A DNA stretch of 59,844 nt from Bacteroidaceae bacterium (GTDB taxonomy: Bacteria > Bacteroidota > Bacteroidia > Bacteroidales > Bacteroidaceae). The position numbers and the translations under genes are program-made. The notes under the pieces were generated by a model. It did not search any database. It was given only the letters and a program-made list of their open reading frames with translations, and was not told the DNA's origin. Shown here in pieces: positions 9,705 through 18,837 of this stretch; positions within the stretch are counted from its first letter, which is position 1; every line of letters starts with the position of its first letter. Location of the stretch: assembly GCA_024698925.1 (NCBI GenBank), contig JAILQO010000018.1, positions 1-59,844 on the forward strand, read 5' to 3'.

Positions 9705-12566
9705 ATGATTAACAAAATCTCTGCTTTCATCGGCGTACTCTTTGTTAGCTCGCTGACTTTCGCCCAACAACGCCCCAAGGCGACACCCGCAGAAGTAACC
9801 GCTGCGGCCCATTATCGAAATCCCATTGTACAGACATGGTACACCACAGATCCTGCGCCCTTAAATGTCGGTGATTCCGTTCTTTTTGTTTTCACAGGAC
9901 ATGACGAGGAGCGTGCTGATTTCTTCTGGATGCAAGAATGGCGCGCCTATAGTACTCGTGATATGGTGAATTGGGAGGACCACGGATCGCCGCTCGCCCT
10001 TGAGAGTTTTTCCTGGGCAGACGACCGCGCTTGGGCAGCACAAGTCATCGAACGTAACGGAAAGTTCTATTGGTATATCTGCGCCCACTCTAAGCTCTCG
10101 GGCGGCATGGCCATCGGCGTTGCCGTTGCCAACAGGCCGGAAGGTCCTTACCGTGATGCCCTCGGACGTCCGCTTTACGAGAACGGCTCATGGGATCACA
10201 TCGATCCCACCGTATGGATTGACCGCGAGTCTGGTCAAGCCTATCTCGCCTGGGGCAATCCACGCGTTTATCTTCTGGAGTTGCAGGAAGATATGGTTCA
10301 TGCTAAAGGAGATGTCCGCCTCATAGATATGACAGAGGAAGGTTTCGGATCGCCCGTCGGACGCGAACGCGAAAAAGACAAGAAGTACAAGGACAGCTAT
10401 GTCGAAGGTCCGTGGCTCATGCAAGCTCCTAACAGCAATCGTTGGTATCTGCTCTACGCTGCAGGCGGCGTGCCTGAGCACATCAGCTACAGTTCTGCAG
10501 ATTCGCCTGTAGGCCCTTGGCACTACGAGGGTGAAATCATGCCATTGGGTGGCACGGACTCTTTCACCAACCACTGTGGCGTTGCCGATTTCAAAGGGCA
10601 CCATTATTTCTTCTACCACACAGGTCATCTGCCTGGTGGTGGCGGTTTCGGACGCAGTGCAGCCGTGGAAGAATATCAATACACAGCAGATGGTCGTTTC
10701 CCCACCATTAAACCTACACGCGAGGGTGTGCAACCTATCGCAACGTTTAATCCCTACTGTCGCGTCAATGCAGCCACGATGGCTTATAGCTACGGGCTCC
10801 ACACCAAACAATACACTATCCCCTCGCAAGATCGCTTCAATCAGGGCCGTCTCTCCGTCTATGTAACAGACTCACACGATGGCGACTGGATGCGATTGGA
10901 CAACGTTGATTTCGGCCAATTTGGCGCTCGCGAGTTTAAGGTTAGTGCCGCCTCCGGTTTGCGCGGCGGATCGTTGGAGCTTCGTGTGGATAGCCTCAAA
11001 GGCCGTCTCCTCGGCACCGTAGAAATTGGTGCCACCGGCGGCTGGGAACGTTGGCAGACCTTCACCACATCAATGCCCCACATCGCCACGGGTGTGCATG
11101 ATCTGTACCTCATCTTCCATGGACGCAAAGGTCCTGAGCTATTCAACCTTGAGTGGTGGGAGATGAGCGACGATGCCAACGTGAATATGCCCATTCTGCA
11201 GACTCATTACACAGCAGATCCCGCACCCCTCGTCGTAGGCGACACTGTTTTCCTTTATGTCAGCCACGATTCACATCCCGATGAGATACTTGATGCGCGT
11301 GAGCGCAACAGCGCGAATTTCTATATGTATGACTGGCTCCTCTACACCTCAACCGATATGGTCAACTGGACTGACCACGGCCCTGTCGCATCGCTACGTG
11401 ATTTCTCATGGCGCTCTCGCGACAATGGTGCATGGGCTATTCAGACCGTTGAGCGCGATGGTAAATACTATCTCTACGCGCCCCTTCACGGACATGGAAT
11501 AGGCGTACTCGTCGCAGACTCTCCTTATGGTCCTTTCCACGACCCCATCGGCAAACCGCTGGTATGGCAACAGGAGCATTGGGATGACATCGACCCCACC
11601 GTATTCATTGATAAAGACGGACAGGCTTGGATGTACTGGGGCAATCCCAACACGTACTATGTGCGTTTAGGTCGCGACATGATCAGTACTGTCGGTGATA
11701 TTGTCAAATTAGATTATCACATTGACCATTATCAGGAAGGTCCTTGGCTTTACGAGCGCGGCGGACACTGGTATCTCGCTTACGCTTCAACCTGCTGCCC
11801 CGAAGGGCTTGGCTATGCGATGGCAGATGCGCCTACCGGTCCCTGGCAAAGCAAAGGATATATCATGGCGCCCACGCAACGCGACCGCGGCAACCACCCC
11901 GGTATCATGGACTTCAAAGGCAAAAGCTATGTCTTTGGCCAAGACTACGACCTGTTGCATCACGAGACACGTGAGCACTTTGAGCGCCGCAGCGTCAGTC
12001 TGGCAGAAATGCATTATAATGCCGACGGCACTATTCAGGAAGTCCCCTACTGGCTTGATCTGCGCTTACCAGAGCCTGCCGGCACATTGAATCCCTACCG
12101 CCGCGTCGAGGCAGAGACAATGGCCTGGGGCTACGGCCTACGCACCGAGAAGATCGGCATTGCCGGCACACGTGAGCTCGTTGCCCGTGCCCGACGCGAG
12201 CACAGCAACAACTCCATCATCAACCAGTTCCCCACCAGTACCGGCAAAAAGAACCTTTATGTCTATGACCTTGATGAAGGTGAGTACATTCGTCTCCGCG
12301 CCGTTGATTTCGGCAAGAAAGCACCTCGCCAATTCCAGATGACGGCTGCCGCCCATGGTGCTGCAACCATCAGTATCCATCTGGATGCTCCTGGCGGGCC
12401 ACTCTTAGGCACGTTGGAGATTACCGCAACAAGCGGCATCGAGGACTATCGCACTTTCACTGCATCGCTGACTCCTAAAGCCGCCACTGGCATTCGCGAT
12501 CTTTATTTCTGCATCGACAAAGCACAAGGAGATGTACGCCTTGATTGGTGGCAGTTCAAAAAGTAA
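9705..12566 (+). CDS. tandem double-domain GH43 glycosidase with two CBM-like modules
   Basis: Secreted 953-residue protein (signal peptide ending TFAQ near residue 21). It is an internal duplication: GH43 domain 1 (about 37-335), a beta-sandwich CBM6-like region (about 345-480), GH43 domain 2 (about 490-790) and a second CBM6-like region (about 800-953). Each catalytic half keeps the three expected acids: YTTDPAP/YTADPAP, DHIDPTVWID/DDIDPTVFID, and YVEGPWL/YQEGPWL. Both halves therefore look active. GH43 enzymes are arabinofuranosidases, xylosidases or galactosidases; arabinose or xylose release from hemicellulose is the most likely role. It is followed after 33 bases by GH31, so it heads an operon. 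Confidence 0.9.
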   Translation: MINKISAFIGVLFVSSLTFAQQRPKATPAEVTAAAHYRNPIVQTWYTTDPAPLNVGDSVLFVFTGHDEERADFFWMQEWRAYSTRDMVNWEDHGSPLALESFSWADDRAWAAQVIERNGKFYWYICAHSKLSGGMAIGVAVANRPEGPYRDALGRPLYENGSWDHIDPTVWIDRESGQAYLAWGNPRVYLLELQEDMVHAKGDVRLIDMTEEGFGSPVGREREKDKKYKDSYVEGPWLMQAPNSNRWYLLYAAGGVPEHISYSSADSPVGPWHYEGEIMPLGGTDSFTNHCGVADFKGHHYFFYHTGHLPGGGGFGRSAAVEEYQYTADGRFPTIKPTREGVQPIATFNPYCRVNAATMAYSYGLHTKQYTIPSQDRFNQGRLSVYVTDSHDGDWMRLDNVDFGQFGAREFKVSAASGLRGGSLELRVDSLKGRLLGTVEIGATGGWERWQTFTTSMPHIATGVHDLYLIFHGRKGPELFNLEWWEMSDDANVNMPILQTHYTADPAPLVVGDTVFLYVSHDSHPDEILDARERNSANFYMYDWLLYTSTDMVNWTDHGPVASLRDFSWRSRDNGAWAIQTVERDGKYYLYAPLHGHGIGVLVADSPYGPFHDPIGKPLVWQQEHWDDIDPTVFIDKDGQAWMYWGNPNTYYVRLGRDMISTVGDIVKLDYHIDHYQEGPWLYERGGHWYLAYASTCCPEGLGYAMADAPTGPWQSKGYIMAPTQRDRGNHPGIMDFKGKSYVFGQDYDLLHHETREHFERRSVSLAEMHYNADGTIQEVPYWLDLRLPEPAGTLNPYRRVEAETMAWGYGLRTEKIGIAGTRELVARARREHSNNSIINQFPTSTGKKNLYVYDLDEGEYIRLRAVDFGKKAPRQFQMTAAAHGAATISIHLDAPGGPLLGTLEITATSGIEDYRTFTASLTPKAATGIRDLYFCIDKAQGDVRLDWWQFKK

Positions 12567-12599
12567 GTAGTCTGCGTTTCTCCTATAAAAGAACAATCC

Positions 12600-15062
12600 A
12601 TGATGACTTATAGACATCCTTCACTTCTACTTCTCACCGTTTTCACGCTACTGTGCTCGTCATCTCAAGCCCAGATAACGGTGCAACCCGTCGCACATAA
12701 TGCCGTTCGGGTTAGCTATACCGAGCATGCAGCCACCAGCGAATTGCCCGATTGGGTTTATGTCAAGCTTGATGCCGTAAAGACAAAAGGCATCCAAGTG
12801 GAGGTAGATCAAGCGCAACGCATCTTAACAATCAAAGATAAAAGCGGGCGCGAGATATTCAAAGCGACAAGTCATCAGCTACGTCCCTCAACCGTTGCCA
12901 ATGAGCCGACGCAAGAGGCTCAATTGACGGTTTACTCACCCGAAGACGAACATTTGTACGGCCTCGGGCAGTTTCAAGATGGCTTCGCTGACGTCCGAGG
13001 ACTCACACGTCGCCTCACACAGGTGAATACACAGATTTCCATTCCTGTCTTCCTAAGCAATAAAGGCTACGGAATCCTCTGGAACAACTATGGCCTAGTA
13101 GATTTCAATCCCGCGGACAACGCATTGCCCTTGGTTGCTAAAGGTGAATCGGGCGAACATGAGGTCGTGAATATCACAACGACGACGGGTGGCCGCCGAG
13201 AGGAACGCGTACGTGGAGCCTTCGCTTCACAGCTCACCGTGCCGACCGATGGGCGCTATGCACTTTTGCTTGACGTAGGCCAGACGATGGCACGTCGCCA
13301 CAATCTTGTCATCGACGGCGAGGTTGTACTTGATGCCCGCAACCTCTGGCTCCCGCCAACTGCTTCTACCATTGTGGAACTGAAGGCAGGTTGTCACGCA
13401 GTTACAGCACAACTGGAAGCCAGCGACCATCCCACGCTCTATTGGCGCAAGGTGGATGCGACAACGACATTGCGCTCTCCCGTAGCCGATGCGGTTGATT
13501 ATACCGTTATCATCGGTTCTCCGGACGAGATTATCTCTACGCTCCATGATCTCACGGGCCACAGTCCTTTGCTTCCTCGCTGGGCTTTCGGTTATATTCA
13601 TTGCCGCGAACGTTTCCATTCCTCCAGCGAGATTATTGAGACAGCCGAACGTTTCCGTCGCGAGGACCTACCTCTGAGCCTCATCGTGCAGGACTGGCAG
13701 TGGTGGGGCCGTCACGGTTGGAATGCGATGCAGTTCGATGAACGTTTCTATCCCAACCCCAAAGCGCTGACCGACAGCCTCCATGCGATGGATGTTCGCC
13801 TCATGCTCAGCGTCTGGTCCAAGATTGACATGCAATCTGAGGTCGGCCAACAGATGAAAGCGGCAGGCCATTATATCCCTGGCACGGATTGGATTGATTT
13901 CTTCTCCCCGACTGCTGCTGCAGCTTATTGGAAAAATTTCAGTCAACGTCTGGTCCCGCTTGGCATTGATGCCTGGTGGCAGGATGCGACGGAGCCTGAA
14001 AACGACGACCTTCTTGGACGCCGCGTCAACGCCGGACGTTGGGCTGGCGAGCAGGTCCGCAATGTCTATCCACTGATGGTCAATAAGACCGTCTATGAAG
14101 GGTTGAGTGCCGATCGTCCCAACGAACGCGCCATGATTCTAACGCGTTGCGGTTTCCCAGGCATCCAACGTTATGGAGCGGCCATGTGGAGCGGCGATGT
14201 GGGCAACGACTGGCAAACGCTCAGTCGTCAAATAACGGCAGGTCTGGGAATGATGGCCGCCGGACAGCCTTGGTGGACTTTCGACGCAGGCGGTTTCTTC
14301 CGTCCGGGTGACCAATATACGAATCAGGACTATATCCGCCGCATGCTGCGCTGGATAGAGGTCGCCACGTATCTGCCCCTCATGCGTGTTCATGGATACC
14401 AAAGCGACACGGAGCCTTGGCGCTATGGTCCTGAGGCGCAAAGCATCATAGCACGTTGCCTTCGTGAGCGTGAGCGCCTCCTACCTTATATATATAGTTG
14501 TGCCGCAGCTGTCAACCAAGAAGGCCGCCAGCTGATGCGTCCCCTCGTCTTTGATTTCCCAACAGATGAGGAGGCCCTGAAGCAAACGACCGAGTATTGT
14601 TTTGGCCCGTCACTCCTCATCTGCCCCGTTACAGAGCCAGATGTGAATACCGTACGTGTCTATCTCCCTGCCACAGAAGGCGGCTGGACGGAATGGCACA
14701 CAGGTAAACATTACAATGGTGGCAGTTACACCAATGTGAATATTGACGATGCCACTATTCCCGTCTTTGTTCGCGACGGCAGTATCATCCCCTTAGCCGG
14801 CGACACCATCGTGCTTTCACGTGGTGCAGATGCCACGTTCATACTGTATGAAGATGACGGAGTCAGTCGTGGCTATGTGCAAGGAAAATACTCGCGCATC
14901 ACCTTCCATTGGAACCAGCAAAAGCAGCAACTCACCATTGACCGCCGCCAAGGCACCTACGATGGTATGCCTGTCAAGCGTCACTTCACGATCAAGGAGC
15001 CCCACACCAGCACAGCCCGCACGATTGACTATACTGGCAAGGCTGTGAAATTGAACTTTTGA
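12600..15062 (+). CDS. GH31 alpha-xylosidase/alpha-glucosidase with PA14-like insert
   Basis: Secreted 820-residue GH31 enzyme (signal peptide ending SSQA near 25). ATGs at 12600 and 12603 are equivalent. Order: N-terminal beta-sandwich with YGLGQFQDGF, a PA14-like insert (about 200-300), a TIM barrel starting at LPRWAFGYIHCRER, and C-terminal beta domains. The likely nucleophile is Asp462 in WWQDATEPE and the acid/base Asp533 in WSGDVGNDW. The PA14 insert and the WWxDATEPE form are seen in xyloglucan-side-chain alpha-xylosidases (for example the Cellvibrio Xyl31A type), so release of xylose from xyloglucan is a reasonable inference. It is followed by GH27 after 3 bases. Confidence 0.9.
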   Translation: MMTYRHPSLLLLTVFTLLCSSSQAQITVQPVAHNAVRVSYTEHAATSELPDWVYVKLDAVKTKGIQVEVDQAQRILTIKDKSGREIFKATSHQLRPSTVANEPTQEAQLTVYSPEDEHLYGLGQFQDGFADVRGLTRRLTQVNTQISIPVFLSNKGYGILWNNYGLVDFNPADNALPLVAKGESGEHEVVNITTTTGGRREERVRGAFASQLTVPTDGRYALLLDVGQTMARRHNLVIDGEVVLDARNLWLPPTASTIVELKAGCHAVTAQLEASDHPTLYWRKVDATTTLRSPVADAVDYTVIIGSPDEIISTLHDLTGHSPLLPRWAFGYIHCRERFHSSSEIIETAERFRREDLPLSLIVQDWQWWGRHGWNAMQFDERFYPNPKALTDSLHAMDVRLMLSVWSKIDMQSEVGQQMKAAGHYIPGTDWIDFFSPTAAAAYWKNFSQRLVPLGIDAWWQDATEPENDDLLGRRVNAGRWAGEQVRNVYPLMVNKTVYEGLSADRPNERAMILTRCGFPGIQRYGAAMWSGDVGNDWQTLSRQITAGLGMMAAGQPWWTFDAGGFFRPGDQYTNQDYIRRMLRWIEVATYLPLMRVHGYQSDTEPWRYGPEAQSIIARCLRERERLLPYIYSCAAAVNQEGRQLMRPLVFDFPTDEEALKQTTEYCFGPSLLICPVTEPDVNTVRVYLPATEGGWTEWHTGKHYNGGSYTNVNIDDATIPVFVRDGSIIPLAGDTIVLSRGADATFILYEDDGVSRGYVQGKYSRITFHWNQQKQQLTIDRRQGTYDGMPVKRHFTIKEPHTSTARTIDYTGKAVKLNF

Positions 15063-15065
15063 AAA

Positions 15066-16865
15066 ATGAAATATATAAAGATGAAACGTTTCTATCATTT
15101 ATTCTTTGTCTTTTATTCTTTATTTTTAATAATAGGTGTCATGCCTGCTTCCGCTCAGGAGGCTGAAGAGGAGGGACCCACGATGGGATGGTCCTCATGG
15201 AACACCTATGGCGTTAACATCAACGCAACACTCATCAAGCGCCAGGCGCTGGCGATGTCCCAGAAACTCAAAAAAGCGGGATATAAGTTTATCAATATCG
15301 ACGATGGTTATTTTGGCGGCCGCGACCCCGAGACGGGACAGTTGCTGATTCACCCGACTCGCTTCCCCGATGGCCTCAAGGGCATCGTGGACTATATTCA
15401 TGGCAAAGGTCTGAAAGCTGGCATCTACTCCGACGCCGGCCGCAACACTTGCGGCAGCATGTTCAGCAACGATCCCATCGGCAAGGGTGTAGGCCTGTAT
15501 GAGCATGACCAGCAGGACATGGACTACTTCTTCAAGGAGTTGAATTTTGACTTTATCAAGGTAGATTTCTGCGGTGGCTCCTACTACCATAATGAGGACC
15601 ATCTGGTGCTGGATGAGCGTGAGCGATACACCGCCATCGCGGAGGCCATCAAGAACACAGGCCGCACAGATGTCCGCATGAATGCTTGCCGCTGGGCCTA
15701 TCCTGGCACATGGATTAGCGACGTGGCTTTCTCGTGGCGTACCACAGGCGATATCAACTGCAGTTGGGGAAGTGTCAAAGGTATTATCCTCGAGAACCTC
15801 TACCTCAGCGCTTACTGCCGCAATGGTCACTACAACGATATGGATATGCTGGAAGTGGGCCGTTCCCTGTCCGCTGACGAGGACAAGACTCATTTCGGCA
15901 TGTGGTGCATCATGTCATCACCTTTGCTGATCGGCTGCGATATGACAAATATCAAGGACGAGTCCTTAAATTTGCTGAAGAATAAGGAGCTGATAGCCTT
16001 GAACCAAGATCCCTTACACCTGCAAGCCTACGTGGTCCAGCGCACAGATAGCTGCTATGTGTTGGTGAAGGACATTGAAGAGCGCTTTGGACTGAAACGT
16101 GCTTTTGCCGTCTTCAACGCCTCTGACAAGGAGAAGACCGTCACGGTAGATTTTTCCAAGATGGATCTCGGCGGCGTGATTACCCTTCGCGATGTCTTCA
16201 ACAACAGGGGTGCAGGAACGGCAGAGAACACCCTCGAGGTCAAGCTGGCTCCCCACGCCACAGCCATCTATACCGCCACTGCTGAGCATCGCCTGGAACG
16301 CACGCTCTATGAAGCGGAGACAGGCTTTATCGGCAACTATCAGGAAATCTTCAACAATCAGTCATTGCCCAGTGGTACCTTTGACGACAACGCCAAGAAC
16401 TGTTCCGGAGGTTGTAAGGTCAACTGGTTGGGCAAGAACAAAGACAACTACCTGGAATGGTCTGATGTCTATAGCCAGACGGGCGGTAAATACCGTCTGA
16501 AGATTGCCTTCCTCACCGGTGAAGGCCGCAACTTGCAAGTGAGCGTCAACGGCACTGAAGTAAAGAAATTCAAATCCCTCAATTCCGGTAGCTACGATCG
16601 TGTTTCCACCAAAACACTTGAAATCCAGCTTAATGCAGGTGTTAATACCATCTGCTTGAGCAATCCTACGGCTTACATGCCCGACATCGACAACATCTCC
16701 CTCGAGCTCCTTGAGGCTGATGCCGTAGAGCGCCCCAAGGCCCAGCGCCGCCACTCCCGCGACATCTATAACCTCTCAGGCCAACGTGTAGGCAGCAGCA
16801 AAGATGCCAAGAACCTCAAGGATGGCATTTACGTTATTGACCAACAGAAAGTTCGCATCCCGTGA
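15066..16865 (+). CDS. GH27 alpha-galactosidase with C-terminal CBM-like domain
   Basis: Secreted 599-residue enzyme. The start at 15066 is 3 bases after the GH31 stop; an internal ATG at 15081 would give an equally good signal peptide. GH27 motifs are GWSSWNTYG, FINIDDGYF, KAGIYSDAG, the nucleophile Asp167 in IKVDFCGG, and the acid/base pair region HYNDMDMLEVG (Asp258/Asp260). After the catalytic and beta-sandwich domains (to about 400) comes a CBM6/35-like region (about 410-555) and the tail IYNLSGQRVG...DGIYVIDQQKVRIP. Removal of terminal alpha-galactose from xyloglucan or galactomannan would fit the operon. Confidence 0.92.
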   Translation: MKYIKMKRFYHLFFVFYSLFLIIGVMPASAQEAEEEGPTMGWSSWNTYGVNINATLIKRQALAMSQKLKKAGYKFINIDDGYFGGRDPETGQLLIHPTRFPDGLKGIVDYIHGKGLKAGIYSDAGRNTCGSMFSNDPIGKGVGLYEHDQQDMDYFFKELNFDFIKVDFCGGSYYHNEDHLVLDERERYTAIAEAIKNTGRTDVRMNACRWAYPGTWISDVAFSWRTTGDINCSWGSVKGIILENLYLSAYCRNGHYNDMDMLEVGRSLSADEDKTHFGMWCIMSSPLLIGCDMTNIKDESLNLLKNKELIALNQDPLHLQAYVVQRTDSCYVLVKDIEERFGLKRAFAVFNASDKEKTVTVDFSKMDLGGVITLRDVFNNRGAGTAENTLEVKLAPHATAIYTATAEHRLERTLYEAETGFIGNYQEIFNNQSLPSGTFDDNAKNCSGGCKVNWLGKNKDNYLEWSDVYSQTGGKYRLKIAFLTGEGRNLQVSVNGTEVKKFKSLNSGSYDRVSTKTLEIQLNAGVNTICLSNPTAYMPDIDNISLELLEADAVERPKAQRRHSRDIYNLSGQRVGSSKDAKNLKDGIYVIDQQKVRIP

Positions 16866-16913
16866 GGATGCCTCAAAATTCATTATCCAATCACCTTTTA
16901 ACTCAACAAAACA

Positions 16914-17210
16914 ATGAAAAAACATCTTCTTTCAATGGCTGCTATCGCAGCATTTGCAGTTACCTGTCTCACAAGCTGTATGACAATCAACAGCAGTGCA
17001 AGTATCACCAATACGCCCATTGGCACAAAGGTTGGTGAGGCTAAGTCTTCCATCATTCTTGGTATCTGGAGCACCAAGGGCAAGGAAGCTACCCTGAAAC
17101 AGGCTTGCATCAACGGCGGCATCTCCAAGATCAACCACGTTGAATATGAGACTGAATTATACTGTGGCGGTATCGTCATTGACCACATCGTACGTGTTTA
17201 TGGTGAATAA
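16914..17210 (+). CDS. TRL-like small lipoprotein
   Basis: 98 residues with a lipoprotein signal (lipobox LTSC, Cys near residue 22). The mature part, TNTPIGTKVGEAKSS followed by a GGISKINHVEYE segment and C-terminal VYGE, matches the TRL-like family of small bacterial lipoproteins of unknown function (named after a tRNA-associated locus). It lies 48 bases after GH27 and before a strong terminator, so it may be the last gene of the operon or have its own transcript. Confidence 0.75.
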   Translation: MKKHLLSMAAIAAFAVTCLTSCMTINSSASITNTPIGTKVGEAKSSIILGIWSTKGKEATLKQACINGGISKINHVEYETELYCGGIVIDHIVRVYGE

Positions 17211-17255
17211 ATTTCTTCGTTCCTAAAAAAGCGAAACAAAGAAATACGCAAAGAA

Positions 17256-17288
17256 AAACGGCCTTTCGCCATGAGCGAAAAGCCGTTT
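17256..17288. terminator. bidirectional Rho-independent terminator
   Basis: A near-perfect 14-bp stem (17256-17269 with 17275-17288, one mismatch) and a 5-base loop, between the TRL-like gene and the convergent korB. An A-run lies on the left side and a T-rich stretch on the right, so it can serve both strands. Confidence 0.85.
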
Positions 17289-17313
17289 CTTTCTATTATA
17301 TTGGATAAGTGTC

Positions 17314-18399
17314 TTACTTCACCTCCCAGATATCATTGGTCTCCAGGAGCTCTGCGAAGTTGTGGTACTTCTTGGCGGCACTGACCTCTTCGAGCTGTGC
17401 GGTGACAGCGTCGTTATAGGTGGGAGCCTCCACATCGCGGATGACACCAAGGGCTACGGGGAATCCATCGCCATCACCCATGAGCGCGAGCTTCAGCTGT
17501 AGCGTGTTGTCCTGACAATGGGCATCGTGAACGAGGACATCGTCCAGCGTATAGCCGTTCTTACCGATTTCCACGACCTTCAGGCCGAAACCTTCCTGAA
17601 CGAGGCCAAACTCGTTGTTCTCGCCAAAGACAAGCTTCTCGCCGTGACGCACATAGATGGCGTTCTTCTTGCGGCCCTCCTTGTCATAGACGCTGTCGTG
17701 CGTGCCATTGTTGAAGATAACGCAGTTCTGCAGAATCTCGCAGACGCTGGCTCCCTTGTGGTCGTGAGCCGCCTTCAACACCTCGATGGTGCCAGGAGCA
17801 TCAGTTGCCACGGCACGAGCGAAGAAATGACCGCGGGCGCCGAAGCAGAGTTCAGCGGGGCGGAAGGGATCCTCGACGGTGCCATAAGGGCTGGACTTGG
17901 ATACGAAACCGCGAGGGCTGGTAGGGCTGTACTGACCCTTTGTCAGACCGTAGATGCGGTTGTTCAACAGGATCATGTTCAAGTCGATATTACGACGGTT
18001 AGCATGAATGAAATGGTTACCGCCAATGGCGAGTCCATCGCCATCACCGCTAATCTGCCATACATCGAGGTTGGGATTCGTCACCTTGGCACCGGTGGCA
18101 ATGGCAGCGGCACGGCCATGAATGGTATTCATGCCGTAAGTAGCCATGTAGTGGGGCAAACGGCTGCTGCAGCCAATACCGCTGATGACAGCGATGTCCT
18201 TAGGTGCTACGCCAATCTCGGCCAAGGCCTTGTGCAGGCTTGCGAGGAAGAAGTGGTCGCCGCAGCCCGGGCACCAACGCGGCTGTCCTTTCTTATAAGA
18301 TGCGGGGCCCACCTCTATCCCCTCCCCAAGGGAGGGGGATTCGTTTCCACTTGCTACGTATTTGGGAGAAGCGGGATTATAAATATTACTAGTACTCAT
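17314..18399 (-). CDS. korB: 2-oxoglutarate/2-oxoacid:ferredoxin oxidoreductase, beta subunit
   Basis: The thiamine-diphosphate subunit (361 residues) converts a 2-oxoacid plus CoA to acyl-CoA and reduced ferredoxin together with korA. Motifs: RWCPGCGDHFF with the Cys pair, then VISGIGCSSRLPHY, ISGDGDGLAIGGNHFIH (ThDP/Mg binding) and LLNNRIYGLTKGQYSPTSP. Family members usually begin only a few residues before YKKGQPRWCPGC; here 34 residues precede it, and residues 20-32 (ESPSLGEGIEVGP) are encoded by a G/C-rich palindromic repeat also found elsewhere in the window. The first 19 codons lie between that palindrome and the DUF559 gene, so an inserted element seems to have extended the N-terminus or supplied the start codon. 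Confidence 0.93.
   Translation of the reverse strand: MSTSNIYNPASPKYVASGNESPSLGEGIEVGPASYKKGQPRWCPGCGDHFFLASLHKALAEIGVAPKDIAVISGIGCSSRLPHYMATYGMNTIHGRAAAIATGAKVTNPNLDVWQISGDGDGLAIGGNHFIHANRRNIDLNMILLNNRIYGLTKGQYSPTSPRGFVSKSSPYGTVEDPFRPAELCFGARGHFFARAVATDAPGTIEVLKAAHDHKGASVCEILQNCVIFNNGTHDSVYDKEGRKKNAIYVRHGEKLVFGENNEFGLVQEGFGLKVVEIGKNGYTLDDVLVHDAHCQDNTLQLKLALMGDGDGFPVALGVIRDVEAPTYNDAVTAQLEEVSAAKKYHNFAELLETNDIWEVK
18304..18338 (-). repeat. G/C-rich palindrome copy 1, in frame inside korB
   Basis: Core CCCCTCCCCAAGGGAGGGG with a GGCCCACC flank. It is read in frame by korB as SPSLGEGIEVGP. It is inverted relative to copy 2 at 18803-18837, with which it shares about 30 of 38 bases. Confidence 0.85.
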
Positions 18400-18400
18400 A

Positions 18401-18772
18401 CTATAGATTTTGATATTCTTTGATCTTGTTTATTACATTCTCTGAAGCGACAATTAACTCGTCATTACTGAAGCGAACTACTCTGAATCCTCTTGATTCC
18501 AGCCATTTGGTCCTTGCTTCATCACTCATTTGTTGTTCGGGCAATTGGTGATAACCACCATCTAATTCTATGATTAGATTCGTCCTCAGACATACAAAAT
18601 CAGCGATATAATCACCTATTATATATTGTCTTCTGAAATGTCCAAACTGCTTATCCTTTAGATAGTGCCATAGAATACGTTCTGCATCTGTTGGATTTGA
18701 GCGATTCTTTTTTGCAAACTCCTGTAACCTTGAATAGAGGGCTGGATCTGCTTGATGGTAGTAATAGCTCAT
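18401..18772 (-). CDS. DUF559 endonuclease-domain protein
   Basis: A 123-residue protein of the DUF559 family, related to very-short-patch-repair-type PD-(D/E)XK nucleases. Visible: NPTDAERILWHYLKDKQFG, FRRQYIIGDYIADFVCLRTN and LIIELDGGYH (the Asp...Glu-x-Asp core), then a C-terminal GFRVVRFSNDELI strand. The frame extends to an ATG at 18838 that overlaps the korA stop (TAATG), but those 22 extra codons are the palindromic repeat (HPQPLPKGGEMG), so the start at 18772 (MSYYYHQAD) is preferred. It is inserted between korA and korB and transcribed with them. Cellular role unknown; a nuclease acting on or with the flanking palindromes is speculative. Confidence 0.8.
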   Translation of the reverse strand: MSYYYHQADPALYSRLQEFAKKNRSNPTDAERILWHYLKDKQFGHFRRQYIIGDYIADFVCLRTNLIIELDGGYHQLPEQQMSDEARTKWLESRGFRVVRFSNDELIVASENVINKIKEYQNL

Positions 18773-18802
18773 TACTTCAAGAGGACTTGAGCCTCTTCCC
18801 AT

Positions 18803-18837
18803 CTCCCCTCCCTTGGGGAGGGGCTGGGGGTGGGCCA
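18803..18837 (+). repeat. G/C-rich palindrome copy 2
   Basis: Same palindrome as copy 1 in opposite orientation. It begins directly after the stop codon of korA (minus strand TAA, then TGGCCCACC). Confidence 0.85.

Larger units (their letters stand above)
18304..18837. mobile_element. candidate DUF559 element bounded by inverted palindromes
   Basis: Two related palindromic repeats in inverted orientation (outer ends GGCCCACC and GGTGGGCC) enclose a complete DUF559 endonuclease-like gene and the first 19 codons of korB. It sits exactly at the korA-korB junction, a pair normally adjacent. No target-site duplication could be recognised by eye. Mobility is inference. Confidence 0.5.

Noticed and set aside
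247..16865. Carbohydrate region considered as a complete polysaccharide utilisation locus
   Set aside because: No SusC/SusD-like pair or hybrid two-component regulator is present in the window.
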